From: Streptomyces sp. ISL-12
Lineage (GTDB): Bacteria; Actinomycetota; Actinomycetes; Streptomycetales; Streptomycetaceae
Assembly (NCBI RefSeq): GCF_018614415.1
Contig: NZ_JAGGOO010000071.1
Location: 1-64,000, forward strand
Reading direction: 5' to 3'
DNA length: 64,000 bases
Below the pieces are notes generated by a model. That model did not search any database, was not told the origin of the DNA, and saw only the letters and a list, made by a program, of their open reading frames with translations. This document shows, one piece after another, positions 1-8,836 of this stretch. The first letter of the stretch is position 1. Each line of letters starts with the position of its first letter. The position numbers and the translations under genes are program-made.

Positions 1-650
1 TCGCCGTCGCCGTTGCCGTCGGCGCCCCACGTCTTCCAGGTGGTCGGCAGGAACTGCATCGGCCCCACGGCACGGTCGTAGACGGCGTCCCCGTCCCAGG
101 CGCCGCCCTCGCTGTCGTGGATCAGGGCGAAGCCGTTGCCGTCGAGGGCGGGGCCGGTGATCCGGGTGAGGGTGTCGCCGCCGGCGTCGACGGCGCCGCC
201 GCGGGCGTGGCCGGACTCGACCTTGCCGATGCCGGCGAGGAGTTCCCAGGGCAGGCCGCAGCCCGGGTCGGTGCGGGCGACGGACGCCTCGGCCTCGCGG
301 TAGGCGGTGAAGACACTGGCGGGCAGGCCGGCCTCAGAGGCGGCGCGCTCCTCGGTGGCGTCGACGGCCGCCTTGCCGAAGACCTTCTCGGCGGCCCGCA
401 CGGCCTTCAGCGGCGGCAGTTCGACGTGGTACGAGTCGTCGCCCTGGGAGGGCACGTCCGGCAGCGGCGCGTCCGGCGGGACGAAGCCGCCGGGGACGGT
501 CACGTCGTCGCCCTGCGCCACCGGGGCGGTGTCACCGGCCCCCGGTGCCTGGGAGCCGGCGGTGAGCAGGGCGGTGACGACGGTGGCGAGGGCCGCGCCG
601 CGCAGGCCGCGCACGCCTCTCAGCGGGATGGTCAGCGATCGGGCAGGCAT
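1..650 (-). CDS. Secreted lytic murein transglycosylase (partial, C-terminus outside window)
   Basis: The gene is read on the minus strand from an ATG at 650 and runs off the window, leaving about 216 N-terminal residues. A short hydrophobic stretch after MPARSLTIPLRG is a signal sequence. The folded part begins near residue 110 with WELLAGIGKVESGHA, which carries the presumed catalytic Glu of MltB/SLT-type transglycosylases. It continues through a GPxLDG motif, an HDSEGGAWDGD stretch and the family signature AVGPMQFLPTTW. Such enzymes cleave peptidoglycan glycan strands outside the membrane. An AGGAG ribosome site lies 9 nt before the ATG. The gene follows the sortase with a 38 nt gap, so local wall opening may accompany surface-protein anchoring (inference). 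Confidence 0.85.
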   Translation of the reverse strand, partial: MPARSLTIPLRGVRGLRGAALATVVTALLTAGSQAPGAGDTAPVAQGDDVTVPGGFVPPDAPLPDVPSQGDDSYHVELPPLKAVRAAEKVFGKAAVDATEERAASEAGLPASVFTAYREAEASVARTDPGCGLPWELLAGIGKVESGHARGGAVDAGGDTLTRITGPALDGNGFALIHDSEGGAWDGDAVYDRAVGPMQFLPTTWKTWGADGNGDG

Positions 651-688
651 GGCGAGTGCTCCTGGCGGTCAGGGGTCGGTGAAGGTGG

Positions 689-1432
689 TCAGAGCCGGAC
701 CAGGTAGCTGAACCCCGTGTCCGGGCCGACGCAGGACTGGAGGGTGAGGTCGCCCCAGTACAGGCCGGCGGCGGGGACGCCCCGCCCGGGTGTGAGGTAG
801 GTGGCGTACACCTGGTAGGTCCAGGTGCCGTCGACGGTCGTCAGCGTGACGCGGGTGCCGACGGGCAGCTGGGCGAAGCGGTCGAAGCCGTTGCAGTAGT
901 CGTGGCCGACGACGACCAGGGTCCGCATCTCGTAGCCGTCCTCCCGCCCGATCTCGGGGCCGGTCCACTGCACGGCGTCCTCGCAGGCGTCCACCTCGGC
1001 CTGGCCGCCGCGCCGGACGTACGACGTCCAGTCCCCGATGCGCAGGACGGCCCGCCCGGCGCTGGGGGACGGCGCGGCGGCCGGGGTCCGCCCACGGGAC
1101 GGACTCGGTTTCCGGGAGAGGTCGGGGCCGCGGCGGGCGGGGCTCGCCGCGGCGCCGGGCGAGGAGGGGGCGGCGGACGGGGTCCGGGCCCGGTCGCGGG
1201 CGGGGTTCGACGGCAGGGGCGGTACGGCGGTGGTGGCGTCCGGCGCGGGTGCGGACGCCGGGCCGTCGCCCTGGCCGCCGTACGGCACCGGCTGCGAGGA
1301 GGGCGGCGGCGAGCCGGCGCCCCGGGCCGCCGCGGCGGGCGGGGCTCCGGTGCCGCCGGACGCGCCGCACCCGGCCACGAGGAGTACGGCCGCCGCCGCC
1401 AGTACGGCGCGCGCCCCTGGCCACCCCGTCAC
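689..1432 (-). CDS. Lipoprotein-anchored sortase, catalytic residues intact
   Basis: This 247-residue protein starts at a GTG that overlaps the pstB stop codon (GTGA). It opens with a lipoprotein signal ending LLVAGC, followed by about 100 residues of low-complexity Pro/Ala/Ser linker. The C-terminal third is a sortase fold: the catalytic His sits in VVVGHDYC, the Cys in LTLQSCVG and the Arg in the final YLVRL. All three transpeptidase residues are therefore present, arranged as in actinobacterial class E/F sortases. Sortases cut LPxTG-like signals and transfer the protein to the wall. The likely substrate is the MASTG-tailed protein encoded at 3380-5065. Being a lipoprotein rather than having a plain membrane helix is unusual for a sortase. 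Confidence 0.8.
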   Translation of the reverse strand: MTGWPGARAVLAAAAVLLVAGCGASGGTGAPPAAAARGAGSPPPSSQPVPYGGQGDGPASAPAPDATTAVPPLPSNPARDRARTPSAAPSSPGAAASPARRGPDLSRKPSPSRGRTPAAAPSPSAGRAVLRIGDWTSYVRRGGQAEVDACEDAVQWTGPEIGREDGYEMRTLVVVGHDYCNGFDRFAQLPVGTRVTLTTVDGTWTYQVYATYLTPGRGVPAAGLYWGDLTLQSCVGPDTGFSYLVRL

Positions 1433-2268
1433 CCGAAACGCCCGTTCACGTAGTCGGAGGTGCGCTCGTCCTGCGGGGAGTCGAACATCGCCTCGGTGTC
1501 GCCGTGTTCGACGATGACGCCGGGTGTGCCGTGCGACGCGAGGAAGAAGGCGCAGGTGTCGGAGACGCGGGCGGCCTGCTGCATGTTGTGGGTGACGATG
1601 ACGATGGTGACCTCGGAGCGCAGCTCGGCGATGGTCTCCTCGATGCGGCGGGTGGAGGTCGGGTCCAGGGCCGAGCAGGGCTCGTCCATCAGCAGCACCC
1701 GGGGCCGTACCGCCAGCGAGCGGGCGATGCACAGGCGCTGCTGCTGGCCGCCGGAGAGCGCGCCGCCGGGCTGCCGCAGGCGGTCCTTGACCTCTTTCCA
1801 CAGGCCCGCCTTGGTCAGGCACTCCTCGACCAGGTGGTCCTTGCCGTCGCGGGTGGCCTTGATGGCGTTGAGCTTGAGGCCGGCCAGGACGTTGTCGTAG
1901 ATCGACATGGCGGGGAAGGGGTTGGGCTTCTGGAAGACCATGCCGATCTCGCGGCGGGCGTGGGTGATGCGGCGGCCCCGGTCGTAGATGTCCTGCTCGT
2001 CGAGGAGGACCCGGCCGGCCAGCGACGCGGAGCCGATCAGCTCGTGCATGCGGTTGAGGATGCGCAGGAACGTCGACTTGCCGCAGCCGGAGGGGCCGAT
2101 CAGCGCGGTGACCTGGCGGGCCGGCATGGTCAGCGACACCCGGTCCAGGACCTTGTGGTCGCCGAACCAGGCGGAGACGTCCTCGGCGCGCAGGGTGGCG
2201 GGGCTCGCGAGCGGCTGCCCGGCGGCGATCTGGGGCAGAACGGCGGTGGCGGTGCTGTCAGTGGTCAT
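1429..2268 (-). CDS. pstB: Phosphate ABC transporter ATP-binding protein PstB
   Basis: This 279-residue cytoplasmic ATPase powers the Pst transporter. Walker A GPSGCGKST lies at about 58-66, the ABC signature LSGGQQQR at 171-178 and Walker B VLLMDEP at 191-197, followed by the D-loop SALD and the H-loop in VTHNMQQ. The spacing and the FQKPNPFP Q-loop segment are typical of PstB rather than other ABC proteins. It starts at ATG 2268 behind a GGGAG site. It lies between the catalytically dead sortase-like gene and the active sortase, and is separated from pstA by about 8 kb of surface-protein genes, which is unusual because pstA and pstB are normally adjacent. Confidence 0.93.
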   Translation of the reverse strand: MTTDSTATAVLPQIAAGQPLASPATLRAEDVSAWFGDHKVLDRVSLTMPARQVTALIGPSGCGKSTFLRILNRMHELIGSASLAGRVLLDEQDIYDRGRRITHARREIGMVFQKPNPFPAMSIYDNVLAGLKLNAIKATRDGKDHLVEECLTKAGLWKEVKDRLRQPGGALSGGQQQRLCIARSLAVRPRVLLMDEPCSALDPTSTRRIEETIAELRSEVTIVIVTHNMQQAARVSDTCAFFLASHGTPGVIVEHGDTEAMFDSPQDERTSDYVNGRFG

Positions 2269-2301
2269 GGGTGGATCAACTCCCGTACGGGTACGCGGTG
2301 T

Positions 2302-3264
2302 TCAGAGCAGGTTGGGCAGCAGCGCGGTCAGCGCGCCGGAGACGGCGAGGCCGAGCGCGGCGAGTACGGGAGCCGCGCAGATCCAGGTCTGCCAGTAGCC
2401 CCAGAAGCGGTGCGCGGCCACCGTGAGCAGCGCGGCGAGCAGCAGGGCCTGCGACCACAGGAAGACCGCCAGCCAGGCCCGGCCGTCGGTGCCGAGCGCC
2501 TGCTCGGAGTCGCCGATCCAGCCGGCGGCGAGGTCGCGGGGCGGGTGGGGCTGGACGTCGGTGAGCAGTTCGGCGTCGACGCGCAGCACGCCCTTGGGGG
2601 TGTACGGGCCGCCGTCGGCGGTGATGAGGGTGAGCCGTCCCTGGCCCTGGGCGATCGGCTCGGGCAGGTCGTCGCCGGCCCGGCGGACGCCGGTGACCTC
2701 GTAGACCGCCTTGCCCTGGCCGGTGGTGAGTTCGACGCGGGCGCCGGCGGGCAGCTGGTGGACGTCGTTGAAGGGGCTGCCGTACGCCCACTGGCGGCCC
2801 ATGATCACCGAGGTGCCGGCCTGGCCGGGCAGCGGGGTGTCGCGGCGGTGGCCGGGGCCGGACATCAGCACCTCGGAGGTGGTGCCCTCGGCGACGACCT
2901 CCTTGATGCCGAGCGCGGGGATCTTCAGCAGGGCGACGGGGGCGCCCATCTCCAGGAGCCGGCCCTCGTAGTCGCGCTGGCCGACGGGAGCGGTACCGAG
3001 GGCGAGCTGGCGGCGCAGTTCGTCGTAGGCGGTCTGCTGGTCGCGGGAGTGCTGGAGGTGGCCGACGACGGTGAGGTTCGCGGCGAACCCGAACAGGACG
3101 GCCGCCAGGACGCACAGGGCCGCCCCGGCGAGTGCGAGCCCGGGGCGGGCGGGGGGCCGCGGGCCGTCTTCCTTGCGGGGCGGCGCGGGAGCGGGTGGCG
3201 GCGGCACGGCGGGCGGACCGGCCTCGGCCGGCGGGACGGCCGCGGGTGGGGCGAACGTGGTCAC
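2302..3264 (-). CDS. Sortase-fold membrane protein lacking catalytic His and Cys (pseudo-sortase)
   Basis: The 320-residue product starts at GTG 3264, 7 nt behind AGGAG. It has a Pro/Ala-rich N-terminus, one membrane helix (about 55-80), an extracellular sortase-like domain and two closely spaced C-terminal helices. The domain keeps the family landmarks GPGHRRDTPLPGQAG, SPFNDVHQLPAGARV and RLTLIT, but the usual GHR is GRQ (in VIMGRQWAYG) and the usual TLxTC is TLITAD. His and Cys are thus replaced by Arg and Ala; the terminal Arg region (VLRVDAEL) is kept. It is unlikely to be a transpeptidase. A scaffold or substrate-holding partner for the neighbouring active sortase is an inference. It sits 33 nt before pstB. 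Confidence 0.8.
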   Translation of the reverse strand: MTTFAPPAAVPPAEAGPPAVPPPPAPAPPRKEDGPRPPARPGLALAGAALCVLAAVLFGFAANLTVVGHLQHSRDQQTAYDELRRQLALGTAPVGQRDYEGRLLEMGAPVALLKIPALGIKEVVAEGTTSEVLMSGPGHRRDTPLPGQAGTSVIMGRQWAYGSPFNDVHQLPAGARVELTTGQGKAVYEVTGVRRAGDDLPEPIAQGQGRLTLITADGGPYTPKGVLRVDAELLTDVQPHPPRDLAAGWIGDSEQALGTDGRAWLAVFLWSQALLLAALLTVAAHRFWGYWQTWICAAPVLAALGLAVSGALTALLPNLL

Positions 3265-3312
3265 GGGGTGCGCTCCTGGAGGCGGGACGAGGCGGTGACG
3301 TACGTGGGGCCG

Positions 3313-3358
3313 GGGCGGGCCCCGGGGGCGCGTCGGCATGCGCCCCCGGGGCCCGCCC
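3313..3358 (-). terminator. Long GC hairpin after the Ig-like surface protein gene
   Basis: A perfect 19-bp inverted repeat (3313-3331 with 3340-3358, 8 nt loop) lies just downstream of the stop codon at 3380 and upstream of the pseudo-sortase start. There is no clear U tract, as is usual in Streptomyces. It probably ends or attenuates transcription of the surface-protein gene. Confidence 0.65.
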
Positions 3359-3379
3359 GGCCGTCAGCGGACCAGCGGA

Positions 3380-5065
3380 TCAGCGGTGCTGCGGGGTGTC
3401 GGTGGGGAAGGCCAGCAGCCCCTTGCGGCGCATGTGCAGCACGAGGGCCGCACCGCCGAACAGCAGGGCGAGCGAGGTCAGGGCGATGGTGCCGACCTGG
3501 GCGCCGGTGGAGGCCATGGTGCCGCCGGAGCCGTCGGTGCCGGTGCCGGAACCGCCGGTGTCACCGCCGGAACCGCCGCCGTCGGTGCCGCCGTTGTCCG
3601 TGCCGGAGGTGTCACCGGAGGCCGGCTCGGAGCCGGAGGGGTCGGGGCTCTCGCTGCTCTCCTCGCCGGTGGTGAAGGCGAAGTCGACGGAGTGCCCGTC
3701 GGTCTTGTCCTCGGCGAGCGTCAGCGTGTGGTCGCCGTCCTCGATCTCCTCGGGGACGGTGAACTCGTACGCCTCCACGGTGCCCTCGGCGTTCGCCTCG
3801 GCGTCCTCGAAGGTCTCCTCGCTGTCGGCGAGGGTGACCTTGACCGCGGCGTCGGCGGCGTAGCCGGCGGCGGTGATCTTCACGGTCTGGCCGGGTTCGA
3901 GGTTCGGGTCGGCGCCGAGGGTGTTGCCGTCCTCGTCGGTCACTTCGAGGCCCGCCGGGTCGGTGGGCTCGTCGGTGGGCTCGTCGACGGCGTCGAAGGT
4001 GAAGGTGGCACGGTTGTTGCCGGAGCCGCCCTCTTCGAAGTACACCTCGGTCTCACCGCTGATGGTGCGGTCGGGGACCGTGTACGCGTAGTCGGTGACC
4101 GTGCCGTCGGCGTTCGCGGTGGCGTCGGGGAACGTCGCCTCCGTCGCGTTCAACTGGCTCACCTCGACCGTCGATCCCGGGGTGAAGCCCTGAATCGTGA
4201 TCTTCGCGGTCTCGCCGATGGCGAGCGTGGACTTGTCGGTGAGGGTCTCGCCGTCGGCGTTCTTGGCGGTGAGGAGGTACCCGATTCCCGCCGTGACGCT
4301 GTCTGTCGAGGCGGAGTAGGCGTCCGCGTCGGTGGGCGTGAAGTCGGCCGTGTACGTGTGGGGACCGCCGATGGCGGGTGCCTGGACGGTGAGTTCCGCC
4401 GTGCCCCCGCTGACGTCGGCCTTGCCGAGGGACTGGCCGTCCTTCTTGAACTCCACGGAACCGGTCGCCGCCTCGGGCTTCACCGCGGCGGTGAGCTTGA
4501 GGTCGCTCTTGACGGGGACCTCCGACGCGGGCGCCGTCAGGTCGAGGCTGGTGGTCTGCTGCTGGAGCAGGGACCAGTTCTCACCCTCGATCCGGATCTT
4601 GGCGAGGAAGCGGCCCCCCGTGGTGAAACCGCGACCGCAGGTCAGGGTCAGTGTGTAGGTGCCGTCGAGCGAACCGCTGGGGACGTAGGTCCGCAGCGCC
4701 GTCTCGATCGTGGTGCCGGCGGCGACGAGCTGCACCGTGAAGGGGGCGGTGCCCTGGGTGACCGCCGGCGTGCCGCTGGCGATCTTCTTGACGGACGACG
4801 AGGTGTCGGAGGCCCCCGGCTTGTAGATCCCCAGGAAGGCTGTCCCGGTGCCGTCGGCACAGCCGGCACTCGTCGTGGCGGACGCGGCCGGGGGATCGTC
4901 CGTGATCTTCCCCGTGCTGGGGGAGAGCGTGAACGAGCCGACGGTGGTGGGCGCGGCGGCGGCCCGGCCGGCGAAGGCGACGACCGAGGCCAGGGCGGCG
5001 CACAGCAGGGCGCAGCAGGTGAGCAGCGCCACCGGCGATCTGAGTGGTGCGATGCGTTGGTACAT
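3380..5065 (-). CDS. Secreted Ig-like repeat protein with C-terminal MASTG wall-sorting signal
   Basis: This 561-residue exported protein has an N-terminal signal peptide (hydrophobic core about 13-33, ending AGRAAAAP) and no recognisable enzyme motif. The body is beta-rich. A segment around 175-250 (EFKKDGQSLGKADVSGG) looks like a bacterial Ig-like domain, and two related repeats of about 90 residues follow; each has an ADGTVxxYxxTVP / AEGTVEAYEFTVP type motif. A Ser/Gly/Asp-rich linker leads to MASTGAQ, a hydrophobic helix and the basic tail HMRRK. That arrangement matches the LAxTG signals of Streptomyces sortases with Met in the first position. It is the obvious substrate of the sortase in this locus. 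No function beyond surface display can be read. Confidence 0.75.
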   Translation of the reverse strand: MYQRIAPLRSPVALLTCCALLCAALASVVAFAGRAAAAPTTVGSFTLSPSTGKITDDPPAASATTSAGCADGTGTAFLGIYKPGASDTSSSVKKIASGTPAVTQGTAPFTVQLVAAGTTIETALRTYVPSGSLDGTYTLTLTCGRGFTTGGRFLAKIRIEGENWSLLQQQTTSLDLTAPASEVPVKSDLKLTAAVKPEAATGSVEFKKDGQSLGKADVSGGTAELTVQAPAIGGPHTYTADFTPTDADAYSASTDSVTAGIGYLLTAKNADGETLTDKSTLAIGETAKITIQGFTPGSTVEVSQLNATEATFPDATANADGTVTDYAYTVPDRTISGETEVYFEEGGSGNNRATFTFDAVDEPTDEPTDPAGLEVTDEDGNTLGADPNLEPGQTVKITAAGYAADAAVKVTLADSEETFEDAEANAEGTVEAYEFTVPEEIEDGDHTLTLAEDKTDGHSVDFAFTTGEESSESPDPSGSEPASGDTSGTDNGGTDGGGSGGDTGGSGTGTDGSGGTMASTGAQVGTIALTSLALLFGGAALVLHMRRKGLLAFPTDTPQHR

Positions 5066-5158
5066 GTGGTGATTCCCCCCACGGGGTGGTGTCGGTTGTG
5101 GACGGAGGTGCGGTCGGGTGCGCGGCGGCCGGTGACGGTGCGGGCGGATACGCCGCCA

Positions 5159-5185
5159 GGCCGGGCACCCCGTGGGTGCCCGGCC
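5159..5185 (-). terminator. Hairpin after the secreted PstS-like gene
   Basis: A 12-bp perfect stem (5159-5170 with 5174-5185) and 3 nt loop lies 26 nt downstream of the stop codon at 5211 and before the start of the Ig-like surface protein gene. It is a plausible terminator or attenuator between the two genes. Confidence 0.6.
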
Positions 5186-5210
5186 GCTGTGCGGGTCTGC
5201 TGCGTGGTGA

Positions 5211-6134
5211 TCAGCTCTCGCCGGTGATCTCGGTGGAACCGCAGTCGGTGACGGTGCCGAAGCCGTAGTCGGTGATGGTGGCGGTGTCCTGGCAGACCTT
5301 GGAGTCCGGGCCGACGAAGGTGTCGGCGATGTCGGCGTCGCCCAGCCGCGCGGTCTCCACGACGTTGTAGACGTCCCGGCTGTACTCGCCGCCGTTGATC
5401 GTGTTCAGGACCGTGGCGCCGTGGTTGTCCGGGATCAGGCCACCGGTCTGGGACGCGTACTTCGCCACGGAGTACGGGGCGAGGTCACCGGCCGTGTCCA
5501 GGGCCCGGCCGTCGTGCTCCTGCATCGTCTGGACACAGGAGCCCAGGGTGGGGTTGCCGATGGAGGACAGGAAGAAGCTGCGGGTGCCGGAGCCGCTCTG
5601 CGGGATGAGCGGGGTCACGGAGACGCCGTTCACCTGGGTCACCGTGCACTCGTAGATGGCCTTGAGGGTGGTGTCGCTGAAGTTCACGCCGGCCAGGGCG
5701 CTGTCGCCGCGGACCGCCACCTTCAGCTTGTCCGACGCGAACGGGATCCAGGTCAGGTCGTCGCCCGCGGTCTGGAAGCTGCGCGAGGAGCGGGCGAAGT
5801 CCAGGCAGCCGGCGCCGGAGTCGATGTCCTGGTTCAGCGCGGCGATGCCCGCCGAGGACCCGTTGGGCCGGGTCAGCGCACAGCCGTTCGCGCGGGTCTT
5901 GATGTCGGTGTCCACGGGGTCCGTGATCGCGTCGTAGGAAGCGATCAGCGTGCCGCCGTCGATGGAGTCGCCGAGGCCGTTGAGGACGTCCTGCGTGGTG
6001 TCGGAGCCGACGCCGGCCAGGACGCGGTAGTCACCCGGGGCCGGGTCCGCCGAGGCGATCGGGGCCATGACGGTGAGACTGAGGGCGGCGGCGCCGACGA
6101 CGGCACCGGCGAAAGCACGGGACTTGACGTTCAC
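5211..6134 (-). CDS. Secreted PstS-like substrate-binding protein
   Basis: The product is 307 residues from a GTG at 6134 with a GGAGGA site 8 nt upstream. A signal peptide ends near MAPIASADP. The mature protein looks like a short periplasmic-binding type 2 fold. VGSDTTQDVLNGL near its start and PQSGSGTRSFFLSSIG in the middle correspond to the PstS anion-binding loops (GSGST... and SDGSGT...). Unlike the two other binding-type proteins of this locus it has no membrane anchor, so it should be released or held by partners. Phosphate or a phosphate-like anion is the expected ligand, but this is inferred from motifs and context. Confidence 0.72.
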   Translation of the reverse strand: MNVKSRAFAGAVVGAAALSLTVMAPIASADPAPGDYRVLAGVGSDTTQDVLNGLGDSIDGGTLIASYDAITDPVDTDIKTRANGCALTRPNGSSAGIAALNQDIDSGAGCLDFARSSRSFQTAGDDLTWIPFASDKLKVAVRGDSALAGVNFSDTTLKAIYECTVTQVNGVSVTPLIPQSGSGTRSFFLSSIGNPTLGSCVQTMQEHDGRALDTAGDLAPYSVAKYASQTGGLIPDNHGATVLNTINGGEYSRDVYNVVETARLGDADIADTFVGPDSKVCQDTATITDYGFGTVTDCGSTEITGES

Positions 6135-6329
6135 TTCTGTTCTCCTCCGTGAAAACGGATGACGAGCGAGGACGATCAAGCAGAATCCGGATTGTTTTCC
6201 GGCCGACCCGTCGACCGGCCGTGGAAAACAATTCCAGAGTCACTCACCGACAGCCACCAATTCCAGTCGGTGATCAGGTTAAGGGAGCGTTTCCTAGGTG
6301 ACTCCAAGGAAATTCACGCGACAGTGCAC

Positions 6330-6362
6330 GAATTCCCCGGGCCCGGCGAGCCCGGGGAATTC
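6330..6362 (-). terminator. Hairpin after the 819-residue binding-protein gene
   Basis: A 13-bp perfect inverted repeat (6330-6342 with 6350-6362, loop 7 nt) lies 14 nt beyond the stop codon at 6377. It separates the pstC-pstA-pstS-(819 aa) unit from the secreted PstS-like gene. Confidence 0.7.
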
Positions 6363-6376
6363 GGTATTCCGGCGGG

Positions 6377-8836
6377 TCAGCCTCCGCTCACCGCCCTGCG
6401 GGCCGACAGCCGCAGCATGACCGGTCCCGCGAGCCCGGCCACGCCGCCGGCGATCAGCACGCCGAGCAGCACCCAGCGGATCAGTCCCAGCACCTCCGCC
6501 GGTGTGACGCCGCCGGACTGGGCCACGTTCTGCTTCGCCGGGTCGGTCTCCGTCGGGGCGGCGGCCGGCGAGGCGTCCGTCGCCGTGCCCGAGCCGGCCG
6601 CGCCGCCGGTGTCCGAACCGGCCGAGCCGCCCCCGGCCGCGCCACCGGTGCCGGTGCCGCCGTCGGCGCCCGCCCCGGTACCGCCGCCGCTGGCGCCGCC
6701 CTGCCCGCCGTCCGGTCCGCCGGTACCGGACGCCGGCGGCTCGGCGGAGTCCACCACGCCCTTCTCCAGCTGGTCGGCGGCCTGCTGGGCCTGCTGGCGC
6801 AGGGCCGTGGGCAGCGGGGCGTACCCGTACGGCAGCTCACCGCTGGCGCTGCCCTGGGTCTGGCCGTCGCCCGCCGCGTACCGGATCACCTTGGCGTAGT
6901 CCTGCCGCGCGTCCTCGGCCTGGTCCAGCGGGGCCGCCGCGTAGACCACGGCGGTCAGCGGGTAGGCGCCGTCCGTCATCTTCGCCGGGTCGGGCGTCCT
7001 GACGCCCGCCACCGGTGAGTCGGGCATCCTGGCGACCGCCTTGAGCAGCGACGCCTCGGTCGGCGTCACGTACGTGCCGTCGGCGTTCGGCAGCGCGGCG
7101 GTGCCCAGTTGGTACCGCTCGGCGGAGACGACGTCCACGACACCGAACTGGCGCTGGTTCACCGGACTGGACCGCTCGACGGCCGTCCACTTCGGCTCGG
7201 TCACGTTGACCGCGCATTCGACGTAGGTGCCGATGTCGCCCCGGCGGACCTTCACCGCCGTCTCCCGCATGTCCTGGGCGTAGGGGACCACTTCGAGCCC
7301 GGTGCGGTTCATCGACAGCCCCATGGACGTGGGGCTGCACGGGACGGCGGTGGCCGTGAGGTCGGCCTTGGGGAAGTAGTCCAGGCCGTCGGTGACCACT
7401 CCGGCCTCGGTGTACTCCGGGTTGATCTTCATGCCCCAGGGGTCCTTCTCGCCCTGCAGGAATTTCCTGGCGTCGGAGTCGGCCATGATGTATTTCCACA
7501 GCATGCGCGCCGAGTCGGTGTTCTCCGAGGTGACGACGAGTCCGATCGGGGCCTGGAAATCCTGACCCGCGAAATCGGGATTCAGCTTCTTGAATTCCGG
7601 GTCCGCCGCGATGTACATCGGATTGTCGCCGAGATATTCGGGCACCTGCTCCTGCGAGGAGACGAGGCTGCTGCCGTAGGACTGGGTGAGCGCCTTGGCC
7701 AGCAGTCGCTGATTGAGTCTGACGTCCTTGAACGGCCGGTACACGAACGGTGTCTGCTCGTACATCCAGACGAAGCCGATGGACAGGCCGCTGACCGCCA
7801 CCGGCGCGTGCACCACGGGGGAGGCGCCCTCGGGCGGCTGCACCGGGTCCACCGTCATGGCGAGCCCGGCCGAGGTGGCGCCCGGTGACATGAGGATGTC
7901 CCGGGCGGCCGGCTCGCCGGACTGGGTGTAGGTGTACCGGTAGGTGCCGCTGCGGCACAGCGCGCCCTGCCAGGACGTGACCGCCTCGGTGGCCAGCTCG
8001 GAGCCGGTGATCACCCGCTCCGGCTTGTCCGCGTCGCACGCCTGGGTGACCGGCTCGAAGTCGAGGCGGAAGGTGATCCGCTGGTCCCAGTTGGTCTGGC
8101 TCAGCGCCGAGGTGTACGACGACCGGACGGGGTTCAGGGTCCCGTCGGTCTCGTGTTCGCCCCGGGGCACCACGACCAGCCAGCAGGGCTGGATGCCACC
8201 GGACGCGGTGGTGCGCGCCCCGCAGCCCAGGTACTCGGCCTCCGCCGCGGACTTCACCTCGAAGACCGCCTCGCCGCTGCCGTCGCCGTCGTTGGGCAGC
8301 CACGCCATGGAGTTGGTGTCACCGGCGCTGAAGTAGGTGGTGTCCAGGCTCGACGTGGTCGGGTCCCCGCTCACCGGCCGGAAGGGGATGAAGGGCCGCT
8401 TGAGGTGGTCGAGGGCGAAGTCGTCCGTCTCCTCGGGATCGGTGTCGGGCGAGACCTTGCGATCGCCTCCCGGCGGGACCCTCGCCTCGGCGCCGAACTC
8501 GCACTGCGTCCGGTCCGGCCCCGTCTCCGGATCGTCGCCCCAGCACTGCATGACCTGGAGGAAGTTGGTCTTGACGCTGCCCGAGGCCGGCGCGGGCTCG
8601 CCGCCCGTCCAGGACACCTTGACGCCCTGCCAGTGCAGCCCCTTGGTCTGGTGCACCGTGACCTGGAGGTCCGAGAAGTCGTCGTGCTTCCCCTTCGAGC
8701 CGCTCTTGGTGACGGCGGAGTCCTCGGCCGTGGCGGCCTGTGCCTGGCCGGCCCCCTCGGGCAGCGGCACCAGCGCGATGACGACCGCGGCCAGCAGGCT
8801 GCCCACGCCCAGTCTGGCCCGTACTCGTATCCTCAT
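6377..8836 (-). CDS. Large membrane-tethered PstS-type substrate-binding-like protein
   Basis: This 819-residue protein starts at an ATG overlapping the stop of the upstream pstS-like gene (ATGA). A signal peptide covers the first ~35 residues. The N-terminal ~230 residues are Cys-containing and unrecognised. The middle resembles a type-2 solute-binding fold, with stretches such as IGLVVTSENTDSARMLWKY and a later DGAYPLTAVVYAAAP. A Gly/Ser/Ala-rich linker of about 80 residues precedes one C-terminal membrane helix (about 785-810) and a short basic tail, so the domain faces outward. Co-translation with PstS, PstA and PstC suggests it assists anion capture. It could instead be an adhesin-like accessory protein. 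Confidence 0.65.
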   Translation of the reverse strand: MRIRVRARLGVGSLLAAVVIALVPLPEGAGQAQAATAEDSAVTKSGSKGKHDDFSDLQVTVHQTKGLHWQGVKVSWTGGEPAPASGSVKTNFLQVMQCWGDDPETGPDRTQCEFGAEARVPPGGDRKVSPDTDPEETDDFALDHLKRPFIPFRPVSGDPTTSSLDTTYFSAGDTNSMAWLPNDGDGSGEAVFEVKSAAEAEYLGCGARTTASGGIQPCWLVVVPRGEHETDGTLNPVRSSYTSALSQTNWDQRITFRLDFEPVTQACDADKPERVITGSELATEAVTSWQGALCRSGTYRYTYTQSGEPAARDILMSPGATSAGLAMTVDPVQPPEGASPVVHAPVAVSGLSIGFVWMYEQTPFVYRPFKDVRLNQRLLAKALTQSYGSSLVSSQEQVPEYLGDNPMYIAADPEFKKLNPDFAGQDFQAPIGLVVTSENTDSARMLWKYIMADSDARKFLQGEKDPWGMKINPEYTEAGVVTDGLDYFPKADLTATAVPCSPTSMGLSMNRTGLEVVPYAQDMRETAVKVRRGDIGTYVECAVNVTEPKWTAVERSSPVNQRQFGVVDVVSAERYQLGTAALPNADGTYVTPTEASLLKAVARMPDSPVAGVRTPDPAKMTDGAYPLTAVVYAAAPLDQAEDARQDYAKVIRYAAGDGQTQGSASGELPYGYAPLPTALRQQAQQAADQLEKGVVDSAEPPASGTGGPDGGQGGASGGGTGAGADGGTGTGGAAGGGSAGSDTGGAAGSGTATDASPAAAPTETDPAKQNVAQSGGVTPAEVLGLIRWVLLGVLIAGGVAGLAGPVMLRLSARRAVSGG

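Noticed and set aside
1249..3675. Very long open frame on the plus strand opposite pstB and the pseudo-sortase
   Set aside because: High GC leaves antisense frames open; it has no recognisable domain while the opposite strand encodes clear families.
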